This document shows, piece after piece, positions 41,142 to 48,938 of a DNA stretch of 64,000 nucleotides (positions are counted from its first letter, which is position 1; each line of letters begins with the position of its first letter). The stretch is from Thiorhodovibrio winogradskyi. GTDB taxonomy: Bacteria > Pseudomonadota > Gammaproteobacteria > Chromatiales > Chromatiaceae. Below the pieces are notes generated by a model, which saw nothing but the letters and a program-made list of their open reading frames with translations, was not told the DNA's origin and made no database searches. Where the stretch lies: positions 3,607,531 to 3,671,530 of the forward strand of contig NZ_CP121472.1 in the NCBI RefSeq assembly GCF_036208045.1. Direction: 5' to 3'. Position numbers and translations under genes: made by a program.

Positions 41142-41576
41142 TTAACGACAATTGGCGGGCCGATATTTAGCTGCCAAGTCGCCTCCTTTGCAGTCGACTG
41201 AAACGCCATCATTGTCGCCACTGACGAGATAAATAAATGTTTTGTCTTCAGTATCTGGTCCAAAATCATCAAGAGTATAGGTCAATGTTGAACCATTTGA
41301 ACTCGTAGCAAATGCGATAGCTTTAATGTAATCGCTCTGTTCTGCTCTTGTGTTGATGCCAGCTTCGCTCGTAGATGCTGGCATGTTACCGGTGGAAAGG
41401 TAATATTCAGCAATGCTTGTGCGGGCAGCGCTTGCGATGACCATCACCTCACTGAACTTAGCGCGGATCGTGTAGTCTTGATAAGCAGGGATAGCAATCG
41501 CTGCCAAAATACCAATGATCGCCACCACGATCATGAGTTCGATTAGGGTAAAGCCTTGTTGGATTTGCTTACGCAT
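41142..41576 (-). CDS. pilA: Type IV major pilin
   Basis: 144 residues from ATG 41576. The leader 'MRKQIQQG' is cut before Phe9 by the prepilin peptidase; '[27 protein letters not shown]' follows with Glu at mature position 5, then the globular head. Two Cys in '[17 protein letters not shown]' form the usual C-terminal disulfide loop. The protein polymerises into type IV pili for twitching, adhesion and DNA uptake. A sigma-54 promoter is visible 105 bases upstream, so PilSR/RpoN control is likely. Confidence 0.95.
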   Translation of the reverse strand: MRKQIQQGFTLIELMIVVAIIGILAAIAIPAYQDYTIRAKFSEVMVIASAARTSIAEYYLSTGNMPASTSEAGINTRAEQSDYIKAIAFATSSNGSTLTYTLDDFGPDTEDKTFIYLVSGDNDGVSVDCKGGDLAAKYRPANCR

Positions 41577-41680
41577 GAGAATAACCTCTTCATTCAACGT
41601 TGAAAAAAAGAAACCCAAATTACTGATGAGTGACCGAGCCAGGTCCAGGAATCGGGCTTCGTGCTGGCTCGCGAGGCAGG

Positions 41681-41698
41681 ATGCAGAGACCATGCCAA
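41681..41698 (-). promoter_or_regulatory. Sigma-54 promoter of pilA
   Basis: On the minus strand 'ttggcatggtctctgcat' has the GG (41695-41696) and GC (41683-41684) separated by exactly 10 bases, as in the -24/-12 consensus TGGCAC-N5-TTGC. The spacing to the pilA start leaves a leader of about 90 bases. Confidence 0.75.
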
Positions 41699-41821
41699 CC
41701 CAAGAAACCATCGCAAAGTCCGCCGCAAGTCGCTCGAGAAAGCTTGCCGTTGCTCGGTTTTTTATCCCAGCGGTCCGCGACACGCGCGGCGTCGGCATGA
41801 TTCAGAAAAAACCATAATAAT

Positions 41822-41925
41822 AAGTCGGGATTAAATAAACAATCCCGACTAAATAATAAGGGATCGAAAAAACAATCCCGACTTAAACCGTCTGAAATAG
41901 CTGGCACAAATCCCGACTTGAATCT
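41822..41925. repeat. Clustered 'aatcccgact' repeats with hairpin
   Basis: 'agtcgggatt' at 41823 pairs with 'aatcccgact' at 41841, and the second motif recurs near 41874 and 41914. The cluster lies between pilA and the Sel1-type gene and could serve as a bidirectional terminator or protein-binding array. Confidence 0.5.
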
Positions 41926-41988
41926 GTGGTGATGCCAAGTCATCTTACCCACCCCTGACATGCACAACGCCAAAACCAGGAACCAGGG

Positions 41989-42450
41989 ATGCCGACCATC
42001 CACTTCGACACCGCCATGGCCATCACCGGCCTCGGTCGCACCAGCCTCTGGCGGCGCATCAGCACCACCCCGGATTCCAGCGAGACCGTTGTCCCTGCCA
42101 AGGGCCACAAGCGCACCCGCATTGACCTCGACAGCGCCCTAACCTGGGCCGGTCTGACGCTCAATGACGCGGACCGCGCCCTGATCACCGCCGCCGATGC
42201 CGGGGACGCCGCCGCCCAGCGCGAACTGGGCATGCTGTTTCTGGAGCTTTCGCTACCCGAGCGCGCCGCGCATTGGCTGCACCTGGCCGCCGCGCAAGGG
42301 GATGCCGATGCCATGCAGTGGCTTGGCAAGCTCTGTGCGCGCGGTGATGGCGTGGAACTGGACGAGGCACAAGCCATTGCATGGATTAAAAAAGCCGCCG
42401 AGGGTGGCCATATTATCGCGCAGCGGCAGGTGGCGGAGTTGGGTCTTTAG
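41989..42450 (+). CDS. HTH plus Sel1-repeat protein, intact copy
   Basis: 153 residues from ATG 41989. The N-terminus 'TIHFDTAMAITGLGRTSLWRRIS' looks like a MerR/AlpA-type recognition helix; residues 60-150 hold Sel1-like repeats ('AAAQRELGMLFLELSLPERAAHWLHLAAAQGDADAMQWLGKLCARGDGVELDEAQAIAWIKKAAEGGHIIAQRQVAELGL'). Such proteins may be small regulators or scaffolds. Damaged copies at 48939 and 50933 keep the same start. Function unknown. Confidence 0.75.
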   Translation: MPTIHFDTAMAITGLGRTSLWRRISTTPDSSETVVPAKGHKRTRIDLDSALTWAGLTLNDADRALITAADAGDAAAQRELGMLFLELSLPERAAHWLHLAAAQGDADAMQWLGKLCARGDGVELDEAQAIAWIKKAAEGGHIIAQRQVAELGL

Positions 42451-42631
42451 CACATTCGACCGGGTCAGTATCGATTCAGATCAGGCGGGGCGGGGCTTGC
42501 GATACCGACGATTCATTTCACAAGTTGATTGAATCTCGGCTGACGGCAGCGGCGACGAGGTATCCTTGGCGTTGGCGCCCATGGTGAAACAACGGAGATA
42601 CTTTCCGATGAATCAAGCAATCAAGCAATCA

Positions 42632-42725
42632 AGCTGATTGTCGAACAACACCCAGATGGATTCGTGGCCTATCCACTCGGGATGAAAGGCATCATTGTGG
42701 TTCTTGGCGGTTTTTCCTCTTGACA
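42632..42725 (+). pseudogene. HicB-like antitoxin fragment
   Basis: 'IKLIVEQHPDGFVAYPLGMKGIIV' in one frame resembles the N-terminal strand pair of HicB-type antitoxins. The start is disrupted by three tandem 'atcaagca' units (about 42611-42632). The rest of the gap 42451-42751 contains nothing recognisable. Confidence 0.4.
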
Positions 42726-42751
42726 TCCGCGGCAAGAAGTGTCGATAGTGC

Positions 42752-42770
42752 GTATATCTAAACGATATAC
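42752..42770. promoter_or_regulatory. Operator palindrome before tacA
   Basis: 'gtatatc' and 'gatatac' are perfectly complementary with a 5-base spacer, 13 bases before the tacA start. RHH antitoxins such as TacA bind palindromes of this size, so autoregulation is likely. Confidence 0.6.
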
Positions 42771-42782
42771 AGGAATGCCGTC

Positions 42783-43055
42783 ATGCGTGATGCCGCAATC
42801 AACCTCAGAACCCTGCCCCAGCAAAGAGATCTTATTGATCAGGCGGCTGCGGCACTGGGAAAAAACCGCTCGGACTTCATGCTGGAAGCCGCCTGTGAGC
42901 GCGCTCAATCCGTGTTACTTGACCAAGTATTTTTCCGTCTGGATACGGACAAATTCGAGCAATTCCTTACTTTGATCGATGCCCCGCCCGCATCGAATCC
43001 AGGCATGGAACGCCTGATGGCCATCAAGGCACCTTGGGCTGACGAGTCCCAATGA
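42783..43055 (+). CDS. tacA: TacA-type (DUF1778) RHH antitoxin
   Basis: 90 residues from ATG 42783: 'AINLRTLPQQRDLIDQAAAALGKNRSDFMLEAACERAQSVLLDQ' is the DUF1778 ribbon-helix-helix. The C-terminal 'FFRLDTDKFEQFLTLIDAPP' is the toxin-binding helix and strand. It overlaps the acetyltransferase toxin gene by four bases. A 33-base piece of this gene is repeated at 51274. Confidence 0.9.
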   Translation: MRDAAINLRTLPQQRDLIDQAAAALGKNRSDFMLEAACERAQSVLLDQVFFRLDTDKFEQFLTLIDAPPASNPGMERLMAIKAPWADESQ

Positions 43056-43486
43056 CCCATCGCCTCCTGCCGCCTCAGCCATTATCGGTCAATCACCACC
43101 TTGCGGATTTCTCCTGCGGTGAGTCGTTACTTGATGAGTGGCTGCGACGCCGGGCGCAGTCAAACCAGACCCTGGGAGCAACCCGAACCTTTGTGGTGAC
43201 AACTGTCACCGGGCAGGTTATCGCCTATTACGCCCTGGCCGCTGGCGCTGTGTCGCATCAGGACGCGCCGGGGAAGATACGGCGAAACATGCCAGACCCC
43301 GTGCCGGTTTTGGTGCTCGCACGACTGGCCGTTGACCAAGGCTTCCAGGGACAGCGAATCGGGGGCGCCTTGCTGCAAGACGCAGTGCAACGTGCCATTT
43401 CGGTGGCTGAAAATATCGGCGTGCGTGCGCTACTTGTGCATGCGCTACACGAGCAAGCTGTTCAGTTCTACGCGCATTATAGCTAA
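43052..43486 (+). CDS. tacT: TacT-type GNAT toxin, C-terminus cut by a tag
   Basis: The GNAT domain is nearly complete: 'HHLADFSCGESLLDEWLRRRAQSNQTLGATRTFVV', 'VLVLARLAVDQGFQGQRIGGALLQDAVQRA' (acetyl-CoA loop) and 'GVRALLVHALHEQAVQFYAHYS'. The next residues, usually 'FGFVPSP...' with a final strand, are replaced by a tag that supplies the stop. TacT acetylates aminoacyl-tRNA. About 15-20 residues are missing, probably inactivating it. Confidence 0.8.
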   Translation: MTHRLLPPQPLSVNHHLADFSCGESLLDEWLRRRAQSNQTLGATRTFVVTTVTGQVIAYYALAAGAVSHQDAPGKIRRNMPDPVPVLVLARLAVDQGFQGQRIGGALLQDAVQRAISVAENIGVRALLVHALHEQAVQFYAHYS

Positions 43487-43512
43487 ATGGGGCCAGGTTC
43501 GCTTTAATTCCT
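43482..43512. repeat. Family-B tag ending tacT
   Basis: 'taaatggggccaggttcgct' and 'ttaattcc'; its first bases form the stop codon of tacT. The rest of 43513-43660 has no recognised gene. Confidence 0.7.
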
Positions 43513-43660
43513 GAGTCATCCAACCGAAAGCGACCCATCCCCATCTGATCCTGCCTGAACCCAGTCTTTACCTTCCAGCCCCCGATGGTTTGACCCGAGG
43601 AGGCTTTTTCGTGCGGTGCTCGGCGCGGAGCAATTAACAGCAGACCGAGAGGCATGAGAC

Positions 43661-43969
43661 ATGCTGAAGAGCTATGAAGCAACCCTGGATCATGGTCACA
43701 TCGAATGGCAGGGCGAGCGCCCGGAGGTCCTCAAGGCACGCATTATCGTCACCATTCTCGAAGAACGCGGTTCGATCCGACCCCGTCGGAATACGCCTGC
43801 CTCGATTGCCGGTAAGGGCCGACTCTTGGGTGACATCGTGCAACCCCTCGACGACGACGCTATCGAGCATCAGCAAAAGATGGATCTCTATGATCGGCTC
43901 ATGCGCGATTTGCGTGGTAAGGTCCGCATCGGACGCAAACTGACGCGGGAAGAGCTGAATGAGCGTTGA
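43661..43969 (+). CDS. VapB-like antitoxin
   Basis: 102 residues from ATG 43661. 'KSYEATLDHGHIEWQGERPEVLKARIIVTILEE' starts the protein and 'LLGDIVQPLDDDAIEHQQKMDLYDRLMRDLRGKVRIGRKLTREELNER' ends it, as in antitoxins that precede PIN toxins. Its stop overlaps the PIN start. The gene is intact, while the toxin is not. Confidence 0.7.
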   Translation: MLKSYEATLDHGHIEWQGERPEVLKARIIVTILEERGSIRPRRNTPASIAGKGRLLGDIVQPLDDDAIEHQQKMDLYDRLMRDLRGKVRIGRKLTREELNER

Positions 43970-44203
43970 GACGTTCCTCGACACCTAACGTCTTTCTCTA
44001 TCACCTCGACGATTCCGACCTTCGCAAGCATGACATCGCGGCGCGTTTGATCCGCGAGGCGATCGACACCGGGAATGCCTGCACCAGCTATCAGGTCGTT
44101 CAGGAGTGTTTGAGTGCAGGGTTGCGGAAAGCGCATATCCCGCTGGATGCCGAGCGAGCAAGGGATTATCTCGATACCGTCCTGGTCCCGTTGTGGTTCG
44201 GAA
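43959..44203 (+). pseudogene. VapC-type PIN toxin, frameshifted and truncated by a tag
   Basis: ATG 43959 gives 'MSVETFLDT' and then TAA because of one extra T (near 43987). The proper continuation 'NVFLYHLDDSDLRKHDIAARLIREAIDTGNACTSYQVVQECLSAGLRK' is in another frame and ends at 44203, where a family-B tag begins. The last third with the final Asp residues is lost. Confidence 0.8.
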
Positions 44204-44227
44204 AAGGTTCCAGGTTCGCTTTAATTC
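44201..44227. repeat. Family-B tag ending vapC
   Basis: 'gaaaaggttccaggttcgct' with 'ttaattc', at the break in the PIN gene. Confidence 0.75.
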
Positions 44228-44245
44228 GGCTGCAAGCCCCCGATT

Positions 44246-44296
44246 AGCTAAATGGGGCCAGAGTAGCTAAATGGGGCCAGGGTGGATTTAATTTCC
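44246..44296. repeat. Family-B tag, doubled
   Basis: 'agctaaatggggccaga' is followed immediately by 'agctaaatggggccagg' and 'atttaatttcc'. The stop of the yafQ remnant overlaps it. Confidence 0.7.
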
Positions 44297-44575
44297 TGCA
44301 CCAACACAAATTTCAAATAGATCGGCGTGGGTTCCGGCGCGAACGAAGTTGATGGTCTTGCCCTCGACCTGGCCCTCGACCTAATAGATCAGTAGGAAGT
44401 CACCGCCGATGTGGCATTCCCGGTGATCGGCCCAGTCGACCTTGAGTGGGTGGTCCAGCCATTCAAACCCGAGCGGCGCATCCTTGGCAATGAGCAGAGC
44501 CGGTGACCATGCTGGTGGCGATGCGGCGCTTGAAGGTGCCGGAAGTACGGTGAGATGCATGCCCGGCTTACTGCA
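44288..44575 (-). pseudogene. YafQ-type toxin, degenerate
   Basis: 'APLGFEWLDHPLKVDWADHRECHIGGDFLLIY' is the YafQ/RelE-type mRNA interferase core. A TAG at 44381-44383 and a small duplication ('VEGQVEGKTINFVRAGTHADLF') follow, and the N-terminus ('RTSGTFKRR') is in another frame. No antitoxin gene remains. The end is formed by the doubled tag. Confidence 0.65.
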
Positions 44576-44584
44576 CGGCGGCGG

Positions 44585-44810
44585 TACGGCAGCCAACCAG
44601 GCGTAGGCGTCAGCGCACAGCACAACATCGTCGGTAAGCTGCTCGAGCCGTTCCACATTGGTGATACGTTCAAGCAGCGGCTTGCTTTGTTCGGCGGCGG
44701 CCTCGCCAAAGCGACGGCGGATTAGGCGCGGCAGCGTGCGGCGGGTGCTTTCGATAGCGCCTTCTTGTGGCCTTCCCGGCGTGCCGCGTTCAGCAGTGTG
44801 ACCTCATCAG
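44585..44810 (-). pseudogene. Rpn-type protein, C-terminal fragment
   Basis: 'EGAIESTRRTLPRLIRRRFGEAAAEQSKPLLERITNVERLEQLTDDVVLCADAYAWLAAV' is a common tail of Rpn/DUF4351-like proteins, not of the rpn gene at 3831. A frameshift near 44765 separates it from 'DEVTLLNAARREGHK', which is joined to the last codons of a DUF29 gene ('LQLMYPKAVRSVCHET', 44811-44860). Confidence 0.6.
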
Positions 44811-44857
44811 TTTCATGACAGACACTGCGAACGGCTTTGGGATACATTAACTGCAAT

Positions 44858-45130
44858 TCAGCTTGGCTGCGCTTTGCTTTTGAGTGCGGATACCACATCG
44901 GCCATTTCAGTAACCATCGTAAAGGCAACTTGCAGCGTGACAATCAATTCAGCAGTGGATAAACAATATTCATGACTGATTTGATGACGAATCTCTCGAA
45001 TCTCCTGCCAGCGTCTTGTTGATGGAAGATAATTATTGCGTTCCAGCAGGTTCAAAATATCAATGACCGGGCGTGTTTCGACAGGTTCTTGCAAGGTTGC
45101 ACACAAAACTGCCGAAACAGTTGGGTACTC
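44858..45130 (-). pseudogene. HepT-like HEPN toxin, N-terminally truncated copy
   Basis: The sequence from 'TLQEPVETRPVIDILNLLERNNYLPSTRRWQEIREIRHQISHEYCLSTAELIVTLQ' onwards matches the toxin at 30776-31240 and reads through its nonsense site. One base is lost near 45098 and the N-terminal half plus the whole mntA gene are deleted. The join is 'gtgtca' to 'gagtac' at about 45130. Confidence 0.75.
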
Positions 45131-45192
45131 TGACACCTGTATCAATGGCTGTCGATCCGCCACTTTGGTTAGTCTCGCAATGTGGGCCTGAA

Positions 45193-45648
45193 TCAGCAAT
45201 TGAAACGGGAATCGGAAGGCAAGAACGCGGCATCCAGAATCTCATCGAGCAGATAGGGGCAGCTTTCTGGAAAAGTCGCAACCGGCAGTCCGGTTTCATG
45301 ACAGGCACTGCGAACAGCTTTGGGATAAATGAGCTGCAAGGCAGCGGGCATCGTCCCTCTCAAACTGGGGCTATCGAGCAGGATCGCTTCAATTTCATCG
45401 CGTTGATGGTCGATTGTTTTGAGCCAGCTTGTTCCCTGTCGCTCAGGCTGATATTGCCATTTCAGCAAATGCATCACCAATACCTGGAGTCGGCTGCGTA
45501 ACTGTCGCAGATCGCGTTTCCCCATACTCTCCAGCTCCTCGGCAATATGCGCGGCATCAATCTCGGACAGCCGCCCGCGGCGCAATAGTTCGACATTGAG
45601 TGTGATCCACTCATGGAAATCAAGGTCATAATCGGCAGCGATGGACAT
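45193..45648 (-). CDS. DUF29-family protein, second copy
   Basis: 151 residues from ATG 45648, nearly the same as the protein at 31610-32065 ('DYDLDFHEWITLNVELLRRGRLSEIDAAHIAEELESMGKRD'). The frame is intact. It shows that a segment of about 1.3 kb (DUF29-mntA-hepT) was duplicated, and then the second copy lost mntA. Confidence 0.85.
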   Translation of the reverse strand: MSIAADYDLDFHEWITLNVELLRRGRLSEIDAAHIAEELESMGKRDLRQLRSRLQVLVMHLLKWQYQPERQGTSWLKTIDHQRDEIEAILLDSPSLRGTMPAALQLIYPKAVRSACHETGLPVATFPESCPYLLDEILDAAFLPSDSRFNC

Positions 45649-45677
45649 ATTGGTTTTCCAAAGCAATAATTGAGAAA

Positions 45678-45706
45678 TTAAATGCACCAGATTCGCTTTT
45701 AATTTC
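45678..45706. repeat. Family-B tag, diverged
   Basis: 'aaatgcaccagattcgcttt' and 'taatttc', just upstream of the DUF29 copy: it marks the edge of the duplicated segment. Confidence 0.55.
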
Positions 45707-45790
45707 GAGCTTATCCAAAGAAGCGCGTTAAAACAAAGACTTGCTCTCCAGCCACGAAGACCCCAGAGAAACTTTAGTCGGCAACACTGA

Positions 45791-46210
45791 TCAATGGTTT
45801 TCGTACCAACGAATTAATTCAAAAGCTTGCCCTGACGCCAAACGATAAATTCGAAAAGCGGTCTCGTCGACCGTTAAGATACAACGCTGACCGATTTGAT
45901 TCGCAAGCCAGACAAGTGCAGCGTCGGCAAAGTCGATATCTTGGTCGGCGTATTTGAAGATGTAGTCAGCGAGCACAGGGTAACTTTTAACCGGTATATC
46001 GACGACGTCCAGTCCTCCATTGGTCACCCAACCCAAGAGTGCAGTCTTCCCCTTGGCATTTAGGAAAAAACAGGTTTCTACGATAACCGGAGCGACAGTC
46101 AAGAGTGGCGATCTGTTGCGCTTCAAAAAATCGACGGCAGCATGATGCAAAGGGTCAGCGCGAATGTATAGCGCGACCAGAAAACATGTGTCAACAAGCA
46201 GATGAACCAC
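45791..46210 (-). CDS. PIN-domain toxin
   Basis: 139 residues from GTG 46210 ('VVHLLVDTCFLVALYIRADPLHHAAVDFL'). 'VAPVIVETCFFL' carries the Glu, 'YADQDIDFADAALVWLANQIGQRCILTVDETAFRIYR' the Asp cluster. It overlaps the antitoxin gene by 20 bases. The domain is complete; RNA cleavage is expected. Confidence 0.85.
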   Translation of the reverse strand: MVHLLVDTCFLVALYIRADPLHHAAVDFLKRNRSPLLTVAPVIVETCFFLNAKGKTALLGWVTNGGLDVVDIPVKSYPVLADYIFKYADQDIDFADAALVWLANQIGQRCILTVDETAFRIYRLASGQAFELIRWYENH

Positions 46211-46439
46211 GAAAATGTTCCCGCAATAAACCTTTGCTGTTACGAGCAATGTCTCCGGTCGTGGTTTGATCAGCGCCAAATCCATCCGCACCAAGTTCGT
46301 AAGCTGTAGGTTTCCTTGATTCGTCAAGGAGTCGCAGCAGCGCTTGCTCGATCGCCTGATTTTCCGAAAGTTGGTGTATATGACAATAGGCAATAAGCTG
46401 TGCTTGAAGGCGAGAGGAGAGTTGGATAGAAATTGTCAC
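46191..46439 (-). CDS. RHH/CopG-like antitoxin
   Basis: 82 residues from GTG 46439: 'TISIQLSSRLQAQLIAYCHIHQLSENQAIEQALLRLLDE' fits a ribbon-helix-helix DNA-binding start; the remainder is an acidic, probably disordered toxin-binding tail. It precedes the PIN toxin. Complete. Confidence 0.75.
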   Translation of the reverse strand: MTISIQLSSRLQAQLIAYCHIHQLSENQAIEQALLRLLDESRKPTAYELGADGFGADQTTTGDIARNSKGLLREHFRGSSAC

Positions 46440-46531
46440 GAAACATTCCCCGTCAGGTCAGGTAAATTGAAAAAGCGAAAAAGGTACGACAGCATCAGAT
46501 CATAAAACTGTCAATTCAATATTCCTTACTA

Positions 46532-46576
46532 GGAAAAAGGTTCCAGGCTCGAGTTTTTTCAGGCTCGAGTTTTTTA
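46532..46576. repeat. Family-B tag, stuttered
   Basis: 'AAGGTTCCAGGCTCGAGTT' is followed by a second 'caggctcgagtttttt'. A vapC 3' end follows directly. Confidence 0.75.
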
Positions 46577-46660
46577 ACCGTGGTGATCAGAAATGTCCGC
46601 CATTTTGAGCCGACAGGGGTGGCGCTGGTCAATCCCTTGACTGAGAAGTTGATATCGTGA
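46574..46660 (+). pseudogene. VapC 3'-end remnant
   Basis: 28 codons 'LTVVIRNVRHFEPTGVALVNP' and a stop match the last strand and helix of FitB-like PIN toxins (compare 48738-48815). Only this scrap of the gene is present, attached to the tag. Confidence 0.65.
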
Positions 46661-46695
46661 CCGGCCCCATTCTGCATGTGCATGTCTGACAACCC

Positions 46696-46935
46696 GTGAC
46701 CAACAGCCTCGCCCGAGCAGCGCTGACCATGGAGGCACTCGAACGCGGAGACGCCGTCACGCCCTATTTCAGCATCGGCCTCGCGGACATGGGCGATCTG
46801 CTGGCCGTGCTGACGCCGCGCCGCTGGCAGGTGCTGCGTGTCTTGCGTGAACAGGGTTCGGCCTCCATCGCCGAACTCGCTGACCGACTCGGCGATGACG
46901 CGGACAGCCTCACCGAGGACATCGACACATTGAGA
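46696..46935 (+). pseudogene. HTH (MarR-like) antitoxin or regulator, cut by a tag
   Basis: From GTG 46696: 'ALERGDAVTPYFSIGLADMGDLLAVLTPRRWQVLRVLREQGSASIAELADRLGDDADSLTEDIDTL' is a winged-helix domain of the kind annotated as HVO_A0114-like DNA-binding protein, often paired with toxins. At 46936 the wing is replaced by tag sequence, and a nonsense C-terminus follows. Confidence 0.7.
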
Positions 46936-46972
46936 AAAAAGGAGAAAAAAGTGCCAGGCTCGAATTGTTTTC
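46934..46972. repeat. Family-B tag ending the HTH gene
   Basis: 'agtgccaggctcgaattg' in an A-rich context. Beyond it, 47000-47020 is a 20-base piece of the Sel1-type gene start ('catccacttcaaaaccgcg'). Confidence 0.7.
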
Positions 46973-47036
46973 AATCCCTGACGCTTTTCTCACCAAACAT
47001 CCACTTCAAAACCGCGGTTCAATCGGAGGTTAACCC

Positions 47037-47315
47037 ATAAGCATTGAAATCAGCGAACGCGAGGCGATGGCCCAATTCCCCGCACTCATGGCACGCGCGG
47101 TCGCGAATCGTGAGGTCGTGATGGTTCGTCGTGTGGATGGCGCGGATGTGGACCTGATTGCCGCCGAGGAACTCGACAGTTTGCTGGAAACGGCACATCT
47201 GTTGCGCTCCCCGCGCAATGCCGAACGCTTGTTGCGCGCTTTGGAGCGCGCCCGCCGCGAGAGCCCAAGACCGGTCACATTGGAACCGGTCACGCTGGAT
47301 AAGGTGCGGCTTTGA
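47037..47315 (+). CDS. YefM/Phd-like antitoxin, ATG start changed to ATA
   Basis: The frame 'SIEISEREAMAQFPALMARAVANREVVMVRRVDGADVDLIAAEELDSLLETAHLLRSPRNAERLLRALERAR' is a YefM-type antitoxin. A good ribosome site ('cggaggtta') precedes codon 1, but this codon is ATA (47037-47039). Translation may start there weakly or at ATG 47067, removing ten residues. It overlaps the toxin start by one base. Confidence 0.75.
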   Translation: MSIEISEREAMAQFPALMARAVANREVVMVRRVDGADVDLIAAEELDSLLETAHLLRSPRNAERLLRALERARRESPRPVTLEPVTLDKVRL

Positions 47316-47545
47316 TGTCGGCCTCAGCGAATGACATGACGCGTCTGGCGGTCTGCCATCCTGAGTTTCTTGATGACTTGCGGCACTGGGTGGCTGAAGA
47401 TCGGCGCACGGCCAAGCGCCTGCTTGATTTCATGGATGCTTGCCTGCGCGATCCGTCTCGCGGCATCGGTAAACCCGAGCCATTGAAACATCTGGGTTCT
47501 GATGTCTGGTCACGGCGACTCACGCGCGAGCATCGCTGCGTATAT
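47315..47545 (+). pseudogene. YoeB/Txe-type toxin, C-terminus replaced
   Basis: 'LAVCHPEFLDDLRHWVAEDRRTAKRLLDFMDACLRDPSRGIGKPEPLKHLGSDVWSRRLTREHRCVY' from ATG 47315 is YoeB. The last strand with the catalytic His/Tyr of the family ('ARYHY') is missing: after 'CVY' the sequence becomes an inverted ATPase fragment. The junction has no tag but shares 'ttcggtgcc' with the ATPase gene. Confidence 0.75.
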
Positions 47546-47975
47546 TCGGTGCCTTCACTTGGCGTTTGCCGATGTTCTCGTGCCAAGGCTGAAGCAGGCG
47601 CACCATGAATGTCGCCTCGAGGATGTCGCGGTAGCCGCGTATGGTCGTGTCCGCGGCGCCGAATGACCGACGAAGCTCGGAGACATTGAGCAGCTGGCCA
47701 TGATAATGCGCCAGCATCATCCAGAAGCGGCGCAGGGACTGTGGTGGAATGCTGATTCCTATCGCCGCGTGACCTCGGTGCCTGCCAATTGATCGGCGTA
47801 CATTCGCGCTAATGTGGTCTTACCACACTGACGCGGGCCGAGCAGCGCGACGACCGGCTGGACCTTGAAGCGGGCGGCAATTTTCGCAAGGTATCGTTCG
47901 CGTTCCATGCTTGAAGATTCGCAGGTTGACACCGAAATTTCAAGCGTCGTCTTTAAGGCGAGCAGGGACTCACCG
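47546..47975 (-). pseudogene. ATPase (AAA_14/DUF4143) fragment with internal deletion
   Basis: Matches the ATPase gene at 51559-52716: its 5' flank, start (ATG 47908) and Walker A ('LLGPRQCGKTTL'), then a jump at about 47768 to the DUF4143 part. Some 400 bases are deleted. 47976-48090 contains nothing that I recognise. Confidence 0.8.
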
Positions 47976-48091
47976 TCCTAGGAGCTTGCCCGAGAACTCG
48001 CGTCAGACACGCGGGCCGTTGGGACGGGTCGCTCTGGAAGTTTGGTGTTGCGATGGACATTTGCTTTGCAACAGTCGCCTACCGTAAAGTC

Positions 48092-48131
48092 TAGCCAAAT
48101 CAGCTAGACAGGCCAAATCAGCTAAACAGGA
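48092..48131. promoter_or_regulatory. Direct repeat before the phd-vapC operon
   Basis: 'ccaaatcagctagacagg' and 'ccaaatcagctaaacagg' stand side by side just before the antitoxin start, a likely operator for the antitoxin-toxin complex. Confidence 0.55.
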
Positions 48132-48138
48132 TTGAGCA

Positions 48139-48399
48139 ATGCCAACCTCGACATGGTCTTTACAAGATGCCAAAAATCGCTTTAGTGCCGTGATTGACGC
48201 GGCTTTACTTGGCCAACCACAGTGGGTCACGCGACGCGGCAAGCCCGTCAGTGTCATCTTGTCTGTCGAGGCCTACGAACGATTACGGCAGTCCGAACAG
48301 GCCACCGCCACCTCGTTTTCTGCACTGCTGCTGCAATTGCCGCAGGATGACCAGGCGTTTGAGCGATTATCCGTTCAACAACGGGATGTGGAACTCTGA
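48139..48399 (+). CDS. phd: Phd/YefM antitoxin
   Basis: 86 residues from ATG 48139: 'STWSLQDAKNRFSAVIDAALLGQPQWVTRRGKPVSVILSVEAYERLRQSE' is a standard Phd/YefM domain. It overlaps the vapC start by one base (TGATG). Complete, so this is one of the few undamaged TA pairs in the 42-54 kb region. Confidence 0.9.
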   Translation: MPTSTWSLQDAKNRFSAVIDAALLGQPQWVTRRGKPVSVILSVEAYERLRQSEQATATSFSALLLQLPQDDQAFERLSVQQRDVEL

Positions 48400-48815
48400 T
48401 GTATCTGCTCGATACGGTCGTGTTGTCGGAATTGCGCCGCAAACAACGCAACCCCGGTGTGGTTGGCTGGATCTCAGCGCAGGCTTCAACCGACCTGTTC
48501 CTCAGTGTGGTGACCATCGGCGAGATCGAACGCGGTATCATGCAGCAACAAAAGCGCAATGCCGTGTTTGCGCTGGAACTCGGAAAATGGCTCGACCAGG
48601 TGCTTTCCCTTTACGCTGACCGGATTTTGCCCATTGATCGTTCGGTGGCACGGCGCTGGGGCAGGCTCTCGGCTAGGATTGGCCATGATGGAGCCGATCT
48701 CTTGATCGCGGCAACGGCACTGGAACAGGGCCTCACCGTGGTCACGCGAAATCTTTGCCACTTCGAACCGACGGGAGTGAGGGTGTTCAACCCCTTCACT
48801 GAATCGCACGGCTGA
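48399..48815 (+). CDS. vapC: FitB/VapC-like PIN toxin
   Basis: 138 residues from ATG 48399: 'YLLDTVVLSELRRKQRNPGVVGWI', 'FLSVVTIGEIERGI', 'HDGADLLIAATALEQGLTVVTRNLCHFEPTGVRVFNPF' contain all four PIN acidic residues. Complete. Its last 80 bases and the following tags reappear at 51385-51530. Confidence 0.9.
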   Translation: MYLLDTVVLSELRRKQRNPGVVGWISAQASTDLFLSVVTIGEIERGIMQQQKRNAVFALELGKWLDQVLSLYADRILPIDRSVARRWGRLSARIGHDGADLLIAATALEQGLTVVTRNLCHFEPTGVRVFNPFTESHG

Positions 48816-48825
48816 AGCGACGGAA

Positions 48826-48916
48826 AAAGGGTCCATATATGGCCCCATTTATCTCCATTTATCTCAACATCGAGCAATTTTGGGAAGAAAAAGGTTCCAG
48901 GCTCGAATTCTTTTTC
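48826..48916. repeat. Tag cluster: IS1111-target type plus family B
   Basis: 'gggtccatatatggccccat' (a near-palindrome, 48829-48848), twice 'atctccattt'-like, then 'AAGGTTCCAGGCTCGAATT' at 48891-48909. The palindrome equals the flank of the IS1111 remnant at 38884. The same cluster, slightly altered, is at 51478-51530. Confidence 0.75.
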
Positions 48917-48938
48917 GGCCAGGGTGTGGAGCTGGATA

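Noticed and set aside
42185-42382. Minus-strand frames within the Sel1-type gene
   Set aside because: Shadows; the plus frame has clear repeats and is conserved in start position in two other copies.
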